11,390 bases of DNA from Thermodesulfatator sp. Lineage in GTDB: Bacteria > Desulfobacterota > Dissulfuribacteria > Dissulfuribacterales > QOAL01. Numbering within the stretch: position 1 is the stretch's first letter; every line of letters starts with the position of its first letter. A program made the translations under genes and the position numbers. The notes beneath the pieces were generated by a model that saw only the letters and a program-made list of their open reading frames with translations, had not been told where the DNA came from and searched no databases. The stretch spans positions 1-11,390 of the forward strand of contig QOAL01000065.1 of assembly GCA_003978135.1 (NCBI GenBank). The letters run 5' to 3'. Positions 1-7,506 of this stretch are shown piece after piece.

Positions 1-186
1 CAGAAATCATATAAAGGCCGGACACTCCGGGGTGCATCAGCACAAGATGACAAAGTCCTGCGGTCCAGGAGAAACGCTAAATGTGGCGATTGTGCAGAGA
101 AAGTTCATGTCCTCATTGGGGGAAACCTGTCTACTATGCGGCAGCAGGCTGTTATCAGTAAACAACTACCGGCTAAAAGCGGGTAG
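1..186 (+). pseudogene. Possible C-terminal remnant of an IS200/IS605-type TnpB (partial)
   Basis: Frame 1 is open from the window edge for 61 codons and stops at TAG (184-186), inside the hairpin at 160-192. The translated tail includes LSTMRQQAVISKQLPAKSG, a Ser/Thr/Gln/Lys-rich end of the general sort I associate with TnpB tails. No zinc-finger CxxC pair or catalytic motif of TnpB is visible, since those would lie upstream of the window. Frame 2 is also open through here (to about 253), so coding in either frame is unproven. The main support is that the stop lies within an IS605-like end hairpin. The region could equally be non-coding. Confidence 0.22.
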
Positions 187-192
187 TGGTTT
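160..192 (+). repeat. 33-nt imperfect hairpin, IS200/IS605-like right end
   Basis: Arms pair as AAAC/GTTT (160-163 with 189-192), CTACC/GGTAG (166-170 with 182-186) and GCT/AGC (172-174 with 178-180). They are separated by an AA/TG internal mismatch and a single G/G mismatch, with an AAA loop. No T-tract follows, so it is not a rho-independent terminator. IS200/IS605 elements end in subterminal imperfect hairpins recognised by TnpA, and their right end also forms the 3' part of the TnpB guide RNA. The sequence TTAAT just after the stem would suit such an end. Family assignment is inferred from structure only. Confidence 0.4.
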
Positions 193-256
193 AATGGTAA
201 ATTTTCCCAGTGAAATACATACAACAAAAGTTCAGCATGAAAGTATTTTTTGAGGT

Positions 257-288
257 CATACTTATGACGGCATTTAACATGCTTATGA
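257..288 (+). repeat. Near-perfect 11-bp direct repeats spaced 21 bp
   Basis: CATACTTATGA (257-267) and CATGCTTATGA (278-288) differ at one base, and their starts are 21 bp apart, two turns of the helix. The first copy overlaps a small inverted repeat, GTCAT (255-259) with ATGAC (264-268). They lie 50-80 bp upstream of the rpsU promoter. Same-face direct repeats at this distance could bind a regulator, but nothing identifies one. Confidence 0.35.
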
Positions 289-313
289 ACAAAAAAGTTT
301 GTCGGTTTAGGCG

Positions 314-339
314 CTTATTTTTTAGGCTTATTTTTTAGG
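314..339 (+). repeat. Perfect tandem 13-bp duplication abutting the rpsU -35 box
   Basis: CTTATTTTTTAGG occurs twice in direct tandem (314-326 and 327-339) with no spacer, and the next base begins the TTGACA -35 hexamer. The T-rich runs sit in phase upstream of the promoter, where an UP element contacting the RNA polymerase alpha subunit would lie. A replication-slippage duplication without function is the alternative. Confidence 0.6.
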
Positions 340-367
340 TTGACAATGGCGCGCTAAAATATATATT
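340..367 (+). promoter_or_regulatory. Sigma-70-type promoter of rpsU
   Basis: A perfect TTGACA (340-345) is followed by a 16-bp spacer and TATATT (362-367), which matches TATAAT at five of six positions. Transcription would start near 374, leaving a leader of about 25 nt before the rpsU start at 400. The hexamer quality fits a highly expressed ribosomal protein gene. No other gene follows before the terminator at 622, so rpsU is probably transcribed alone. Confidence 0.72.
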
Positions 368-399
368 AACGTGATTCTCATGAGAAAGGGGGGATACCC

Positions 400-597
400 T
401 TGGCCATAGTGGTTGAAGTTCAAGACAACCTGGAAAAGGCCCTGAAGCTGCTTAAAAAGAAGATGCAGCTTGATGGTCTTCAGCGAGAGCTTAAAAATCG
501 CCGCTTTTATGAAAAACCCAGCGTAAAAAGAAGGCGCAAGGCTCAAGAAGCTGAAAGAAGACGCCGTAAGGCAAGCCGCAGAAGAAGGCGTTATTAA
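400..597 (+). CDS. rpsU: 30S ribosomal protein bS21
   Basis: The product is a 65-residue basic protein of the small ribosomal subunit. bS21 binds near the 3' end of 16S rRNA and aids initiation on natural mRNAs. The sequence shows the family layout: a short beta/alpha start (MAIVVEVQDNLEKALKLLKK), the conserved RRFYEKPS-type segment near residues 34-42, then an Arg/Lys-rich tail ending RRRRRY. Length matches the family's 60-70 residues. The start is TTG at 400. No ATG, GTG or other TTG lies in frame between it and the promoter, and the run GAAAGGGGGG (384-393) is a G-rich ribosome binding site 6 nt upstream. An ATG at 380 is out of frame. It is a single-gene unit with its own promoter and terminator, facing a convergent yihY-like gene. 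The rare TTG start may moderate its translation. Confidence 0.95.
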   Translation: MAIVVEVQDNLEKALKLLKKKMQLDGLQRELKNRRFYEKPSVKRRRKAQEAERRRRKASRRRRRY

Positions 598-609
598 AAC
601 TGCATTAAA

Positions 610-2004
610 TTAAGATTTTTTAAGGGATGGCCTTTCCGAGGTTACATCCCTTTTTTTATGCCCCTGGTCGTCGAGGAGCTTGGATGCGTCATCCGCCAGG
701 CTCGAAGCAAGTAACTGTCCGTAACTTTCATGTCTTTCTTCTGACCCGCAAATTGCCTTGAAGATTTCCGATTTTTTCAATTTTGTCTGGGAAATACCAG
801 GCAGGAAGTGTTCCCCGTCTTCAGTCGGAATGAGCAGGCCTTTTCTCTCAAGAGACCTTATGACCCTTACCACTTCTCTCAAGGGATATCCAAGCTGGTC
901 TGAAAAATCCTCGGCAATTACAGGCCTGCCTGAATCAAAATTTTTGTAGGCAAGTTCCAGGATATCTACTGCAAGGGCAAGCCTGGTGAGCGGGCTGACA
1001 GGTCCTTTCAGGGGAATGTATCTACGGAATTTCTGTACTGCAAAGGAGGTCTCGGCCCCCATGAGAAATACCAGCCATCCAACATAGAGCCAGAAAATGA
1101 AAAGGGGCAGCGTTGCAAAGGAGCCATAGATTGCATTGTACCTGGCGACGCCTATTTGTAGTTTGATATAAAGGGTCTGTACCAGAATCCAGCACATGCC
1201 TCCAATGATCCCACCTACCAGCGCAGGAAACATTTTCACATTTGTGTTGGGCATAAACCGGTAAAGAATAGTAAAGGTTCCCACAATAAGAAGCACAGGT
1301 AGAAATTTGAAAAGAAGTGGAAGGAGCCAGGGCACCCTGAGAATAGATGTGATCCTGGAAAACAGGGTTTCGCTCTGCGCAGCAGTAATTGCCCAGAAGG
1401 CCAGGTTTACTGACAAGGGCAGGAGAATTATAAGCCCGATATAGTCTATGACCATTCTGCCAATCCTCCGTGCCTTGCTTGCCTCCCAAATATTATTCAG
1501 GGCAGCTTCTATATGCATCATTAATGAGACAATGGTAAAGAAGGCGCCAACTATGCCTATCCAGCCCAGGGTGGCAAAATTGGTGCGATCCACGTAGTCA
1601 AAGATCTTGTCAATGGCAAGTTTCAGGTGCAGGGCAGATCCATTGATTTTGGAGGCAGCGGATTCATTGTCAGCCATGGTTGCGTTCAGATCCTGAATCC
1701 TTTGAGCATGTTCACCGCTTATGTCCTCGAGCTGGGCAATCATCTTGTATGCCGCTGCTTTCATGTAGTTGTCTGCACCAAGGCCTTTCAGCAGGGCAGT
1801 TCCCATGGCAAGTACAGGTACCAGGGAAAGGACAACCGTATATGTCAGGGCACTTGCCCTGAGATCCAGGTCATGCTTTCCAAAACCCCTTATTACAATG
1901 AAAAGCACCCTGAAGAAGGCCTTTGCAAACCAGGAGGCGCTCTTTCTTTCCGTGTAAAGATTTCCCTGCCAAAGCCATTGTTCAAATTGAGCCAGGTTCT
2001 TCAT
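610..2004 (-). CDS. yihY: YihY/BrkB (RNase BN-like) family inner-membrane protein
   Basis: A 464-residue polytopic inner-membrane protein of the YihY/BrkB family (formerly mislabelled ribonuclease BN), whose molecular function is not settled. Family signatures: LRASALTYTVVLSLVPVLA (about 48-66), the MPNTNVK-FPALVGGIIGGM block (251-270), and YNAIYGSFATLPLFIFWLY (289-307) followed by MGAE. About six hydrophobic segments are visible near 50-72, 145-166, 186-208, 228-248, 258-282 and 296-318. E. coli YihY is about 290 residues. This protein adds about 130 C-terminal residues; 335-403 (including EDFSDQLGYPLREVVRVIRS and LERKGLLI) look like a winged-helix domain, followed by a charged tail. The start is ATG at 2002-2004, preceded on its strand by an AAGGG-type site about 12 nt away. 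It is convergent with rpsU and divergent from the nuclease operon. No terminator of its own is seen. Confidence 0.87.
   Translation of the reverse strand: MKNLAQFEQWLWQGNLYTERKSASWFAKAFFRVLFIVIRGFGKHDLDLRASALTYTVVLSLVPVLAMGTALLKGLGADNYMKAAAYKMIAQLEDISGEHAQRIQDLNATMADNESAASKINGSALHLKLAIDKIFDYVDRTNFATLGWIGIVGAFFTIVSLMMHIEAALNNIWEASKARRIGRMVIDYIGLIILLPLSVNLAFWAITAAQSETLFSRITSILRVPWLLPLLFKFLPVLLIVGTFTILYRFMPNTNVKMFPALVGGIIGGMCWILVQTLYIKLQIGVARYNAIYGSFATLPLFIFWLYVGWLVFLMGAETSFAVQKFRRYIPLKGPVSPLTRLALAVDILELAYKNFDSGRPVIAEDFSDQLGYPLREVVRVIRSLERKGLLIPTEDGEHFLPGISQTKLKKSEIFKAICGSEERHESYGQLLASSLADDASKLLDDQGHKKRDVTSERPSLKKS
622..657 (+). terminator. Rho-independent terminator of rpsU
   Basis: AAGGGATG (622-629) pairs perfectly with CATCCCTT (645-652) around a 15-nt loop, and the T run continues to 657. 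It stands 25 nt after the rpsU stop. It lies wholly inside the 3' end of the convergent membrane-protein gene, whose last codons are therefore shaped by it. Read on the minus strand the stem is followed by A-rich sequence, so it should act only in the rpsU direction. Confidence 0.8.
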
Positions 2005-2099
2005 TGCTTTTCAGGCCCTTTCGATCCGAATCAAGACCCGTAGGAACCGGTCCGGTCTCTTTGTGGAGAATTGTATACCCGTCAGCGTACATGCAGATT

Positions 2100-2131
2100 A
2101 TGACATTTGTCATGAATTCATATATTATAAC
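2100..2131 (+). promoter_or_regulatory. Candidate promoter and overlapping palindrome for the nuclease operon
   Basis: ATGACA (2100-2105, one mismatch to TTGACA) and TATTAT (2123-2128, one mismatch to TATAAT) are 17 bp apart. The -35 is the left half of an inverted repeat, ATGACA-TT-TGTCAT (2100-2113). This overlaps a second perfect palindrome, ATGAATTCAT (2112-2121), that fills much of the spacer. A regulator bound there would cover the promoter. The start codon is 40 nt further on. The site lies in the 163-bp divergent intergenic region, so it could also affect the yihY-like gene. No specific regulator can be named. Confidence 0.4.
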
Positions 2132-2167
2132 ACCTCAAAACAGCAGTAATAAGGTTTTTGAAAACTC

Positions 2168-3430
2168 ATGGTAAAATTTTCGTTTATACACGCCGCAGAT
2201 CTTCATCTGGGTTCCCCCTTCAGGAGTTCAGCCAGGCTGGACACCGATGTGGCCCAGGTGCTTCGAAGGTCGTGCTACCGCGCCCTGGACCAACTGACAA
2301 GCCTTGCCATATCAGAACATGTGCGTTTTGTTCTGTTCAGCGGTGACATCTTTGATGCCAAAGAACGTAATCTCAAGGCCCAGCTTCATTTCAGAAGCTG
2401 CATGAAAGAGCTTAGGGACCATGGGATCCAGGTTTTTGTAGTTCACGGAAACCATGATCCACTGGATCATGCAGCCAACATGGTGGATCTCCCGGACAAC
2501 TGTCACATTTTTCCTGCAAGGGGCGTTACCTGGCAGGTAGTAAGCCAGGGGGAAAGCCCTGTGGCAGCAGTGTGCGGGATTAGCTTTGACAAAAGTCACG
2601 TGGAAAAGAATCTGGCCGGCATGATACCTGACTGTGACCATGACTGTTTTAGGATAGCCATGCTTCATTGTACTGTTGGTCAACAGTCTGGCCATTATCC
2701 ATATGCCCCATGTACTCTTTCTGACCTTACCGACAGGTACGGCAAAAGGCGGGTGGATTACTGGGCCCTGGGCCATGTCCATGAAATGAAGATCCTCTGT
2801 CATGAGCCACATGTGGTATACCCGGGCACGGTCCAGGGAAGAAGTTTTGCAGAGCAGGGCAAGAAAGGCGTGCTGGTTGTAAAGGTGTCTGCGGACAGAC
2901 AGGTAGACATGGTATTCCATGAGGTTGACCATGTTCGCTGGCAGGAAATCGAAATTGATGCGGGAGCCTTTACCTCCTTAAGTGAAGTCATGGATGCTAT
3001 ATGGGTGGCAATAGAACAAGTCAGAAACCAGGTGGGAGGCAGGCCGGTGATAGTGCGAATTTTGCTAACGGGCCGTTCAGAAATTTCAAGGCCACTTGGC
3101 CGTTCAGACCGACTTTCTGACATGCTTGAGGAGTTGCAGGATGCCCTTGTTGCAGAAAATCCCTTCATATGGATAGAATCCATCAGGAATTTCACCAGAA
3201 CCACCATAGATGTCGAAACCCGAAAAAGGGTTGGGGACCTGGTGGGTATGATCCTCAGGGAAGCAGAGTCCATGAAAGAAGATCCAGAATTCATTTCAAG
3301 GGTTGAAGAGACCCTTGCCCCCCTGCTGGGAAACAAACGGTTCAGGCAATATTGCCGGGAATCCTTTGCCCCGGAGCTGTCATCCCTTCTTGATGAAGCA
3401 GAAACACTTCTTTTGAACCGGCTGGAATAG
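2168..3430 (+). CDS. yhaO: SbcD/YhaO-family DNA repair exonuclease (metallophosphoesterase)
   Basis: The 420-residue product is a calcineurin-like metallophosphoesterase of the Mre11/SbcD group, expected to cut DNA ends with two bound metal ions (usually Mn2+) as partner of the downstream ATPase. The phosphoesterase motifs are all present in order: HAADLHLG (D11, H13), GDIFD (D60), GNHD (N95, H96, D97), LHC (H167) and GHVH (H203, H205). After these come YPGTVQGR-F (218-227) and a C-terminal region of about 180 residues without clear motifs. Opening and length (B. subtilis YhaO is about 408 residues) fit YhaO better than E. coli SbcD. The start is ATG at 2168; AAGG at 2151-2154 is a weak, somewhat distant ribosome binding site. 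The ATPase gene starts two bases after its stop, implying translational coupling. The nuclease assignment comes from the motifs; the exact DNA substrate is inferred. Confidence 0.9.
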   Translation: MVKFSFIHAADLHLGSPFRSSARLDTDVAQVLRRSCYRALDQLTSLAISEHVRFVLFSGDIFDAKERNLKAQLHFRSCMKELRDHGIQVFVVHGNHDPLDHAANMVDLPDNCHIFPARGVTWQVVSQGESPVAAVCGISFDKSHVEKNLAGMIPDCDHDCFRIAMLHCTVGQQSGHYPYAPCTLSDLTDRYGKRRVDYWALGHVHEMKILCHEPHVVYPGTVQGRSFAEQGKKGVLVVKVSADRQVDMVFHEVDHVRWQEIEIDAGAFTSLSEVMDAIWVAIEQVRNQVGGRPVIVRILLTGRSEISRPLGRSDRLSDMLEELQDALVAENPFIWIESIRNFTRTTIDVETRKRVGDLVGMILREAESMKEDPEFISRVEETLAPLLGNKRFRQYCRESFAPELSSLLDEAETLLLNRLE

Positions 3431-3432
3431 AT

Positions 3433-6400
3433 GTGGAAATAAGACAGTTTTACATAAAGGGCTTCGGTGCATTGAATAATTTCACCCCTGGCCCGTTGAG
3501 CCCGGGCCTCAATGTATTGCTTGGTCCTAACGAGGCAGGCAAATCCACCATCCTGGCCTTTTTCAACTCCATGTTTTTCGGTTTTCCAGACGCAAGGAGG
3601 AATGAAAAACAGTTTGATCCGGTAAACGGTGGCGTTTACGGCGGGCAAATCACGCTCATAAGCGAAAGACACGGCGAGCTGACCCTGGAAAGGATGAAGA
3701 TCAGGGGCAGTTCAGTACGTATTTACGGGGATGATGGGAAGGTGATGGACAGCTCGGTTTTGCAGGCGATATTTGGCGGGGTTACAAGGCAGCTTTTTAA
3801 AAATGTGTACAGCTTCAGCCTGGAAGAGCTTCAAAGCCTGGAAACCTTGAAGGGAAAAGAAATAAAGGGCGCAATCTATGGGGCCGGTTATGGAACGGCT
3901 TTTCTATCAGTGCCTGAAACAGAAAAACAGCTCACAAGAGAATGCCAGCAGATATTCAAGCCTTCAGGAAGAAAACAGCCTCTTAACAGGATATTGGGCG
4001 AGATTGCAGAGGTGGAAGCGAAACTGAAGAGGGTCAGAGACGAGGTTGATAAATACAGGGAGCTGACCCAGGCACTGGTTTTTCACAGAAGGCGGCTGGT
4101 TGAGCTCAGGGAAGAGAGGCAACGTGTCTCCGAAAAGCTGCACAAATTCCGGGCGGCACTGGAATCATGGGATGACTGGCTGCTTTTTTCCTCTCTTGCC
4201 CAGCGCATTTCGGCTATAGACGAAGACCGCCGGGTAAAGATGTTGTCCAATGACCTTTTTTGGCAAATAGAACAGGCCAGCAAGGAACTTGAAATCAAGA
4301 GTGCACGGCAGGAAGAAAATAATAAAAGGTTAAAAGAGATAGAAATGAGGATGGAAGCCTCAAGACCTGATTCAGAGTTCCTGAAAAAAAGGCAGGAAGT
4401 GACCTCCCTTCTTCACAGCAGAGATAAGTTTGTTCAGCTTCAGGAATACAGGCAGAAGCTTCGACATGAAAGCTCGGAAGCTGCCAGGTTGCTGGATGCT
4501 GCCATCAAGGGCCTGGGAGCGGCCTGGGACGCAAGGCGGGTGAATGAAACCATCTTTTCTGTATCAGATCGTGGCAAGGTGGAAAAGTTTAATAAAAGGT
4601 TTATTGACCTACGGGAAAGGCTGGTACGGCTTGATGACAGGCATGAAATAAGGCTGAGGGATCGGACCAACCTTGCCATACAGATAAAAAATCTCCAGGA
4701 TGAAATCGCAGCTATCCAGGGTGAAATACCTGCTGGAATAGATCTCTTGCCAGACATTTCTTCCAGAATAGACCAGCTTAAGGAAGGTGTCAGGCGCCTG
4801 GAAAGGCTGAAGGTCAGGGTAAAGGCCCTGGAAAGGCAGCTAAGTGCAGGCCAGGCAGAGCTGTGTCTGGCAATGGACGAGGAGTCTCTTTCAGATGTGG
4901 ACGTGCCCAAAATGGTGCGAGGATCCGGGCATCTTCGTGATGAAATGGAAGAGAACAGGTCTAAAATAGCAAGGTCATCCCAGACCTTGAAGGAACTGGC
5001 CAGCAGGAAGCTTGAGATAAAAAAGCAGATAAATCTCAGGCAGGAACATCTCGGCAACTTTACTCTTCCAGAATCATGTTCATCCCTGGTGGAAGGAACA
5101 TTGAGTCGCGCTCATGCCCTGGCGACTTCAATTTCCGGGTCCATTGCTCATGCAGCCGCACTGGAAACTGAACTCATGAAGGTGAGGGAGGAGCTGACTG
5201 AGAACTCAAACCTCATGGAAAGGCTCGGACAGGAAAAAAGCAGATGCGAAAAGACATTGTTGCCCAAGGCAGTAGGCCTTGCAGGTTTCCTGCTGATGGT
5301 TATGGCTGGAGTCCTTTTTTATCTTGAAAAATCCATTTATTATTCCGGTGCCTGCCTTGGATCAGGTGTTGTGTCATTGTTATGGTCAGGGTTTCTGGTG
5401 TATCAAAAAAGTAGAAGAAGAAAGCAGATCTTACTACAGGTTGACAAGTTATCCAGAAAGGTCCAATCCCTTTCTTTACAGAAGGAAAGGCTGCTGTCCT
5501 TCCTCCAGGTTATAAGTCAGGAAACAGACGAGCTTTCAGAAATTCTCCGCCTGGACAGGGAAATTCTGCCGCAGTCCTTGTCAAGTATTTTGGAAGACCT
5601 GGAAAAGGCAAGGCGGATTCTGGGAAAAAGGGACATCATTCAGGCTGAAATTGATTCATTCAACCGGGAATTGGAGCTGGTTTCCGAGAGCATAAGAAAA
5701 GAAGAGGGCAGGTACCAGCAGTTGACAGAAGAAGAAAAAAGACTTGAGGCCAGATGGCAGTCATTTATTTCCACATACAGACTGCCAGTAGGTACAACTC
5801 CGGAAGAAATGCCCCTGATTGGCAGCAAGATATCAAGATTAAAGGATATATTGTCAGAAATAAATGCCGTCAGGGCTGAAATAAGCCAGCTGGAAAAATC
5901 AACAAGGCATCACCTGGCATTCATCTCCCAGTCCGGCATGGGGTTGGCTGTCTCTGTCGATGAGCACGTGGATGATGGAGTTCTCCAGAGGCTTTCCCAG
6001 GATTTTCACCAAATAATCCAAAGGCGTGAAGCCCTGGCAGAAACAGAAAAGGAACTTTTGCAAAGGGAAAAGGAACTTGAGGCCATTGATATGGAACTGG
6101 ATGAGATAGGTTCTGAAAGGCTCAAGCTCAATAAGGAGTTACAGGAGCTGCAGGATCAGTGGAAGAAATGGCTTTGTTACAAGCATCTTGATGATGACAT
6201 GGACCCTTCTACAGCCATGAAGACTGCGGACCTTTTAGACAAATCACAGCAGCTGATTTCAGTCGTAGATCAGAAGGAAAGGGAAATCCAGGAAACAGAC
6301 GAGAAAATCAGTGCAATAGGAGTCAAGGTGGCAGCAATGTTCAGGCAGCTTCTGGGAGAGAGTGGAGAATTGCCGGATGTCCCGTCATGCATAGATATTC

Positions 6401-7374
6401 TTTATGACAGGCTTGTCAAGGAACAGGAGTCTGAATCAAGGTATCGCCTGCTTGAAAAGGAGAAAGAACAGCTTGAGCAGGAGAGAATATCTCTTGAAAA
6501 GGACATCGACAGACTGAAAAAGGAAATTCGGACTATCCTGAATAGGGCAGGCTGCGAAAATATCCCAGAGCTTGAAATGCTTGAGGGCCTTTTCAGCGAA
6601 AGGCAGGAAAAGGTGGTTCTGAAAAACCAGGTCTCCTCGAAACTTCTTGCCATGGCAGGCGAAGAAGACATGGATGCTGTCAGCTCATTTTTCAGTGGAT
6701 GGACCCTGGAAGAATTAAAGGAAAAAGTAAATGAAATTTCACGGCAACTTAGAGAGATAGATGGCGAAATTGAACTGATACTTGAGAAACAGGCAGAGGC
6801 AAACAGGGCACTGGAAGGCCTTGTGTCTTCTGTTGAACACCAGGAGCTTCTTGTCAGACGGGCAAGCCTTGACGGGCAGGCAGTAGCGCTTGCACGAAGA
6901 TGGGCTGTGCTGTCCCTGGCACTTCATATCCTGGAACGGGCCAGGGAAAGATTTGAGAGCGAAAACCAGCCCCAGGTCATAAGGGCTGCATCTTCTTTTT
7001 TCAATACCATTACACGTGGCCGTTACTCCCGGATAGAAGCCGAGGCAGGTACTGATGAGATAAGGGCAGTCAGTGCCCAGGGGCTCAGGGTATCGCCTGA
7101 AAAACTCAGCCGGGGCACGGCTGAACAGCTCTATCTTAGTCTACGTTTTGGAGTCATCACCTCATGTAAAACCGGCAGTGAAAGGCTTCCTGTACTCATG
7201 GATGACATACTTGTAAATTTCGACCCTGACAGAAGCAGGCAGGCTGCCCGTTGCATTGGAGAGCTTTCCAAAAAACACCAGGTCATCTTCTTGACCTGTC
7301 ACCCACACGTGGCAAAGATGCTCGAGGAGGTATCTCCAGATGCCAGGGTAATGAACCTTCAGGTAGTGTCTTGA
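3433..7374 (+). CDS. yhaN: SMC/Rad50-like AAA ATPase with membrane hairpin (SbcC/YhaN family)
   Basis: A 1313-residue ABC-type ATPase of the Rad50/SbcC/YhaN group, probably the motor and DNA clamp for the upstream nuclease. The N-terminal lobe carries FYIKGFGAL and Walker A GPNEAGKST (31-39). The C-terminal lobe carries the signature helix LSRGTAEQLYLSLRFG (1225-1240), Walker B VLMDDILVNFD (1254-1264, D1257/D1258) and an H-loop TCHPH (H1290). Between them, roughly 170-1150 is Glu/Lys/Arg/Leu-rich heptad sequence, a long two-armed coiled coil. At its midpoint two hydrophobic stretches (613-631, 636-657) with a short polar turn and a following KSRRRK cluster form a predicted transmembrane hairpin; no CxxC zinc hook is present. 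B. subtilis YhaN also has such a hairpin but is shorter (about 960 residues). The start is GTG at 3433, two bases after the previous stop; the ATG at 3431 hits a stop after three codons. Confidence 0.9.
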   Translation: MEIRQFYIKGFGALNNFTPGPLSPGLNVLLGPNEAGKSTILAFFNSMFFGFPDARRNEKQFDPVNGGVYGGQITLISERHGELTLERMKIRGSSVRIYGDDGKVMDSSVLQAIFGGVTRQLFKNVYSFSLEELQSLETLKGKEIKGAIYGAGYGTAFLSVPETEKQLTRECQQIFKPSGRKQPLNRILGEIAEVEAKLKRVRDEVDKYRELTQALVFHRRRLVELREERQRVSEKLHKFRAALESWDDWLLFSSLAQRISAIDEDRRVKMLSNDLFWQIEQASKELEIKSARQEENNKRLKEIEMRMEASRPDSEFLKKRQEVTSLLHSRDKFVQLQEYRQKLRHESSEAARLLDAAIKGLGAAWDARRVNETIFSVSDRGKVEKFNKRFIDLRERLVRLDDRHEIRLRDRTNLAIQIKNLQDEIAAIQGEIPAGIDLLPDISSRIDQLKEGVRRLERLKVRVKALERQLSAGQAELCLAMDEESLSDVDVPKMVRGSGHLRDEMEENRSKIARSSQTLKELASRKLEIKKQINLRQEHLGNFTLPESCSSLVEGTLSRAHALATSISGSIAHAAALETELMKVREELTENSNLMERLGQEKSRCEKTLLPKAVGLAGFLLMVMAGVLFYLEKSIYYSGACLGSGVVSLLWSGFLVYQKSRRRKQILLQVDKLSRKVQSLSLQKERLLSFLQVISQETDELSEILRLDREILPQSLSSILEDLEKARRILGKRDIIQAEIDSFNRELELVSESIRKEEGRYQQLTEEEKRLEARWQSFISTYRLPVGTTPEEMPLIGSKISRLKDILSEINAVRAEISQLEKSTRHHLAFISQSGMGLAVSVDEHVDDGVLQRLSQDFHQIIQRREALAETEKELLQREKELEAIDMELDEIGSERLKLNKELQELQDQWKKWLCYKHLDDDMDPSTAMKTADLLDKSQQLISVVDQKEREIQETDEKISAIGVKVAAMFRQLLGESGELPDVPSCIDILYDRLVKEQESESRYRLLEKEKEQLEQERISLEKDIDRLKKEIRTILNRAGCENIPELEMLEGLFSERQEKVVLKNQVSSKLLAMAGEEDMDAVSSFFSGWTLEELKEKVNEISRQLREIDGEIELILEKQAEANRALEGLVSSVEHQELLVRRASLDGQAVALARRWAVLSLALHILERARERFESENQPQVIRAASSFFNTITRGRYSRIEAEAGTDEIRAVSAQGLRVSPEKLSRGTAEQLYLSLRFGVITSCKTGSERLPVLMDDILVNFDPDRSRQAARCIGELSKKHQVIFLTCHPHVAKMLEEVSPDARVMNLQVVS

Positions 7375-7462
7375 TATGAACACATATTTTTTTCTCCATC
7401 TGCTGCGGCGCCTGGGGAAGAATTCGTGTGCCTGAAATATTTTTTTCATTGTGTGCCCACGC

Positions 7463-7481
7463 CTTAACACAGGGCTTAACA
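7463..7481 (+). promoter_or_regulatory. Tandem CTTAACA boxes upstream of bioA
   Basis: CTTAACA occurs at 7463-7469 and 7475-7481, 12 bp apart in the same orientation, 26 bp before the bioA ATG. BirA/BioR-type biotin operators are generally inverted repeats containing TTAAC half-sites. Here the copies are direct, so they are not a standard BirA site. TTAACA also resembles a -35 box, but no convincing -10 follows at the right distance. Elsewhere in this 132-bp gap ATATTTTTTTC appears twice (7384-7394, 7437-7447), and I see no clear terminator for the preceding gene. Confidence 0.25.
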
Positions 7482-7506
7482 GATACAAAATTAAACGGAA
7501 AATCAT

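Noticed and set aside
32..253. 73-residue open frame starting at ATG 32
   Set aside because: It has no recognisable motif and no ribosome binding site, and it runs through the hairpin at 160-192. Frame 1 is equally open to 186, so neither frame shows a coding preference.
3431..3442. ATG at 3431 as the ATPase start
   Set aside because: It meets TAA after three codons. The GTG at 3433 opens the long frame directly with the conserved N-terminal strand before Walker A.
2800..3672. 290-residue minus-strand frame across the nuclease/ATPase junction
   Set aside because: It is antisense to two well-supported genes, is Ser/Arg/Thr-rich as expected of a shadow frame, and has no domain or start signal.
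7463..7481. BirA biotin operator upstream of bioA
   Set aside because: The two CTTAACA boxes are in the same orientation rather than inverted, with 12-bp periodicity. This does not match the inverted-repeat BirA or BioR sites, so it is only recorded as a possible site.
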